Below, piece by piece: positions 13,367 to 15,328 of a stretch of DNA of 15,328 bases (position 1 is its first letter; every line of letters starts with the position of its first letter). Below the pieces are notes generated by a model. It saw only the letters and a program-made list of their open reading frames with translations. It had not been told where the DNA came from and searched no databases. The DNA is from an uncultured Collinsella sp. (GTDB taxonomy: Bacteria; Actinomycetota; Coriobacteriia; Coriobacteriales; Coriobacteriaceae): contig UQMW01000051.1 of the NCBI GenBank assembly GCA_900542275.1, forward strand, positions 1-15,328, given 5' to 3'. The position numbers and the translations under genes are program-made.

Positions 13367-13954
13367 ATGGGCCGTTATGCCGAGGCAACCCGCAAGACGG
13401 GCGAGACCGACATTGTCGTTAAGCTCGATCTGGACGGATCCGGCGTGTGCGATATCTCGACCGGCGTGCCGTTTTTCGACCACATGCTCAACGCCCTTGG
13501 CCGCCATGGTCTGTTCGATCTGACGGTACATGCGGTGGGCGACGTGGAGGTCGACGCGCACCACACCGTCGAGGACACGGGCATTGTGCTGGGCGAGGCG
13601 TTTTGCCAGGCACTGGGTGACAAGGCGGGCATTACGCGCTTTGCCGATGCGGCGATTGCCATGGACGAGACGCTCGTGATAGCCGCCGTTGATATCTCGG
13701 GTCGCGGGCAGGCCTATTGCGATCTGCCCGTGCCGACCGAGCGCGTGGGCACCTTTGATACCGAGCTGGCCGTCGAGTTCTTCTACGCTTTTGCGCGAGA
13801 CGCCAAACTCACGCTGCACGTGCGCGAGCTGGCGGGCGGCAACTCGCACCACATTATCGAGGCCGCCTTTAAGGCCGTGGGACGCACGATGCGCCACGCC
13901 TGCGAGCTTGATCCCCGCGTGCAAGGAATCCCCAGCACCAAGGGCTCGCTGTAA
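13367..13954 (+). CDS. hisB: Imidazoleglycerol-phosphate dehydratase
   Basis: A 195-residue cytoplasmic enzyme that dehydrates imidazole glycerol phosphate to imidazole acetol phosphate, using two manganese ions. Both metal-binding signatures are intact: DAHHTVEDTG (63-72) and NSHHIIEAAFKAVGR (159-173), together with GVPFFDHMLNALGRHG near residues 31-46. It is the monofunctional form, without the histidinol phosphatase domain fused in enterobacteria, so that activity must lie elsewhere in the genome. The start codon directly follows the hisC stop, and AAGGAGG at 13352-13358 serves as ribosome site. Between hisB and hisH lies a strong palindrome that could reduce transcription of the later genes. 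Confidence 0.98.
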   Translation: MGRYAEATRKTGETDIVVKLDLDGSGVCDISTGVPFFDHMLNALGRHGLFDLTVHAVGDVEVDAHHTVEDTGIVLGEAFCQALGDKAGITRFADAAIAMDETLVIAAVDISGRGQAYCDLPVPTERVGTFDTELAVEFFYAFARDAKLTLHVRELAGGNSHHIIEAAFKAVGRTMRHACELDPRVQGIPSTKGSL

Positions 13955-13969
13955 CCGCCATATAGGCAG

Positions 13970-14009
13970 AAACCACCACAAAGGTGCCTGTCCCCTTTGT
14001 GGTGGTTTT
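13970..14009 (+). repeat. 15-bp perfect palindrome between hisB and hisH, REP-like
   Basis: AAACCACCACAAAGG at 13970-13984 pairs perfectly with CCTTTGTGGTGGTTT at 13994-14008 around TGCCTGTCC; the last four bases of the run are T (14006-14009). From memory, GGTGCCTGTCCCC-type cores are dispersed repeats in several bacterial groups, resembling REP elements. It could also act as a weak terminator or an mRNA-processing stem within the operon. Confidence 0.7.
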
Positions 14010-14033
14010 GGATGATGGAAAAAGGAGGGTCGC

Positions 14034-14735
14034 GTGGGCGAACCGAAGATCGTGGTGGTCGACTACCACAAGGGCAACTTGTCGAGCGTCGTGCGCGGGC
14101 TTGCGCGCGCCGGTGCCGCTGCCTGCACATCGGACGATCCGGAGCAGATTCGCAACGCCGACGGCCTGGTCATCCCGGGCGTGGGCGCGTTCTATGACGC
14201 GATCGCCTTTATGCGCCAGAGCGGCGAGGAGGCGGCCGTGCTTGACGCCGTTGCCGCCGGAACTCCTCTGCTCGGCATCTGCCTGGGCCTTCAGCTGTTT
14301 TTTGAACGCGGCGACGAGGGCGTGCCGGCGGACGAGGGCGCGGACGCGGACGACGATGCCTCCGAGCAGGCCGGCGGTCCCTGGGTCGATGGCCTGGGCA
14401 TTATGCGCGGCTCGTGCACGCGCTTGGAATCGAGTCGCCTGAAGGTGCCGCACGTGGGCTGGGACCAGGTGCACATGACGCCCGCCGGCGCGGCCGATCC
14501 GTTGCTCGCCGGTTTTGCCGAGGGCGCCAACATGTACTTCACCCACAGCTATGCGGTGGCCGACGATGTCGATGCCGCCGATGTTCTGGCGCGCACGCAC
14601 TACACGCGGAGCTTCCCGTGCATCGTGCGCCACGGCAACGTGTGGGGCTGCCAGTTCCATCCCGAGAAATCCTCCGCGCTGGGACAGCGCATCCTTAAGA
14701 ACTTCGTCAACATCGTCGAGGAGGCCGGCCGATGA
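14034..14735 (+). CDS. hisH: Imidazole glycerol phosphate synthase, glutamine amidotransferase subunit
   Basis: A 233-residue class I glutamine amidotransferase that supplies ammonia to HisF in the fifth step of histidine synthesis. IVVVDYHKGNLSSV opens the protein; the triad is C83 in GICLGLQLFF with H209 and E211 in CQFHPEKS. An extra acidic, low-complexity stretch at about residues 98-122 (DEGVPADEGADADDDASEQ) makes it longer than the usual 200 or so residues; it falls in a surface loop region after the nucleophile strand. The start is GTG at 14034, with AAGGAGGG at 14022-14029 just upstream; no ATG fits better. Its stop overlaps hisA in ATGA. The HisF partner must lie beyond the window, normally just after hisA. 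Confidence 0.96.
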   Translation: MGEPKIVVVDYHKGNLSSVVRGLARAGAAACTSDDPEQIRNADGLVIPGVGAFYDAIAFMRQSGEEAAVLDAVAAGTPLLGICLGLQLFFERGDEGVPADEGADADDDASEQAGGPWVDGLGIMRGSCTRLESSRLKVPHVGWDQVHMTPAGAADPLLAGFAEGANMYFTHSYAVADDVDAADVLARTHYTRSFPCIVRHGNVWGCQFHPEKSSALGQRILKNFVNIVEEAGR

Positions 14736-15328
14736 TCCTGTTCCCCGCAATCGATCTGATCGGCGGCAAGGTCGTGCGCTTGGAGCGCGGCGATCGCAGC
14801 CGCTGCAAGGTATATTCCGACAACCCCGTCGCCGTCGCCCGCTCGTTTGCCGAGCAGGGTGCGAACTGGGTGCATGTCGTCGATCTGTCCGCTGCCTTTG
14901 GCGAGGATGAGGACGCATGCGCTGCCAACTCGACGGCGATCAAGGCTATCTGCGGCGTCGACGGTCTGTCCGTGGACGTGGGCGGCGGCGTCCGCTCGCT
15001 CGCACGCATCGACGAGCTGGCCGGCTATGGCGCGCGCCGTATTGCGCTGGGGACCGTGCTGGTGACCGAGCCGGGTTTTGCCGAGGTGGCAGCGCGCGGC
15101 TTTGGCGAGCTGCTGGTGGCAGACATCGCCGCCCGTGACGGCCAGGTCAAGGTGAACGGCTGGCGCGATGGCGCGGGCGTGGCGCTCGATGATGCGGTGG
15201 CGCAGCTTTCCGAGTTGGGCTTTAAGCATTTGGTGTACACCGACATCGCGCGCGATGGCATGCAGACGGGCATCGACGTGGCGGCGTATCGCCATGTGGC
15301 CGAGGTCGCGGGTTTTCCCGTCGTGGCT
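14732..15328 (+). CDS. hisA: ProFAR isomerase HisA, 5' part, cut by the window end
   Basis: The first 199 codons of a TIM-barrel enzyme of normally about 240 residues, which performs the Amadori rearrangement of ProFAR to PRFAR in histidine synthesis. MILFPAIDLIGGKVVRL carries the catalytic base D8; VHVVDLSAAF, DVGGGVR and YTDIARDGMQTG with the second acid D171 are as expected. The ATG overlaps the hisH stop in ATGA, and GAGGAGG at 14718-14724 is the ribosome site. The frame is open to the last base, so the gene is truncated by the window only. In some actinobacteria the orthologue PriA also replaces TrpF; I cannot decide that here. hisF and hisI/E are expected next. Confidence 0.96.
   Translation, partial: MILFPAIDLIGGKVVRLERGDRSRCKVYSDNPVAVARSFAEQGANWVHVVDLSAAFGEDEDACAANSTAIKAICGVDGLSVDVGGGVRSLARIDELAGYGARRIALGTVLVTEPGFAEVAARGFGELLVADIAARDGQVKVNGWRDGAGVALDDAVAQLSELGFKHLVYTDIARDGMQTGIDVAAYRHVAEVAGFPVVA

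Noticed and set aside
13955..14033. The hisB-hisH palindrome as a CRISPR repeat or end of an insertion sequence
   Set aside because: Only one unit is present in the window, with no spacers, transposase or target duplication.

Overview
The window reads as chromosomal DNA of a high-GC, Gram-positive-type gut actinobacterium, most probably Collinsella or a close relative in the Coriobacteriia. That assignment is inference from base composition, strong Shine-Dalgarno sites, gene content and the fused HisZ-HisG protein; I could run no database search. All real genes lie on the + strand and fall into three blocks.

Block 1 (about 120-2204) is a small regulatory operon: a 163-residue protein of unknown function followed by two different GntR/HutC-type transcription factors that overlap each other, closed by an intrinsic terminator.

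Block 2 (about 2279-8730) is a catabolic module that I interpret as a system for Amadori compounds (fructoselysine, glucoselysine or a relative). It has a complete mannose-family PTS split into separate IIA, IIB, IIC and IID proteins, a FrlC-like TIM-barrel epimerase, and two copies of a FrlB-type SIS-domain deglycase. The PTS would import and 6-phosphorylate the sugar-amine, the epimerase would interconvert C3 epimers, and the deglycase would release a hexose phosphate and the amine. No FrlD-type kinase is present, as expected if the PTS phosphorylates. The module is split into three transcription units (deglycase-IIA-IIB; IIC-IID-epimerase; deglycase). Each is preceded by a promoter region with two direct TTGGTAT-like half-sites 33-35 bp apart, which suggests joint control by the HutC regulators of block 1.

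The most striking observation is that the two deglycase genes appear identical base for base over their full 1062 bp and stop matching exactly at the start and stop codons. Their codon use is also extreme: apart from the stop I find one sense codon, TCA, ending in A or T, unlike every neighbour. They are direct repeats 5146 bp apart, so the module could be lost or amplified by recombination.

Block 3 (about 8912 to the window end) is a histidine biosynthesis operon: hisZ-hisG (a single fused protein), hisD, hisC, hisB, hisH and the first 199 codons of hisA. A 12-bp perfect hairpin sits at the predicted 5' end of its mRNA, and a 15-bp perfect REP-like palindrome separates hisB from hisH. No tRNA, rRNA, CRISPR array or transposase gene was seen.
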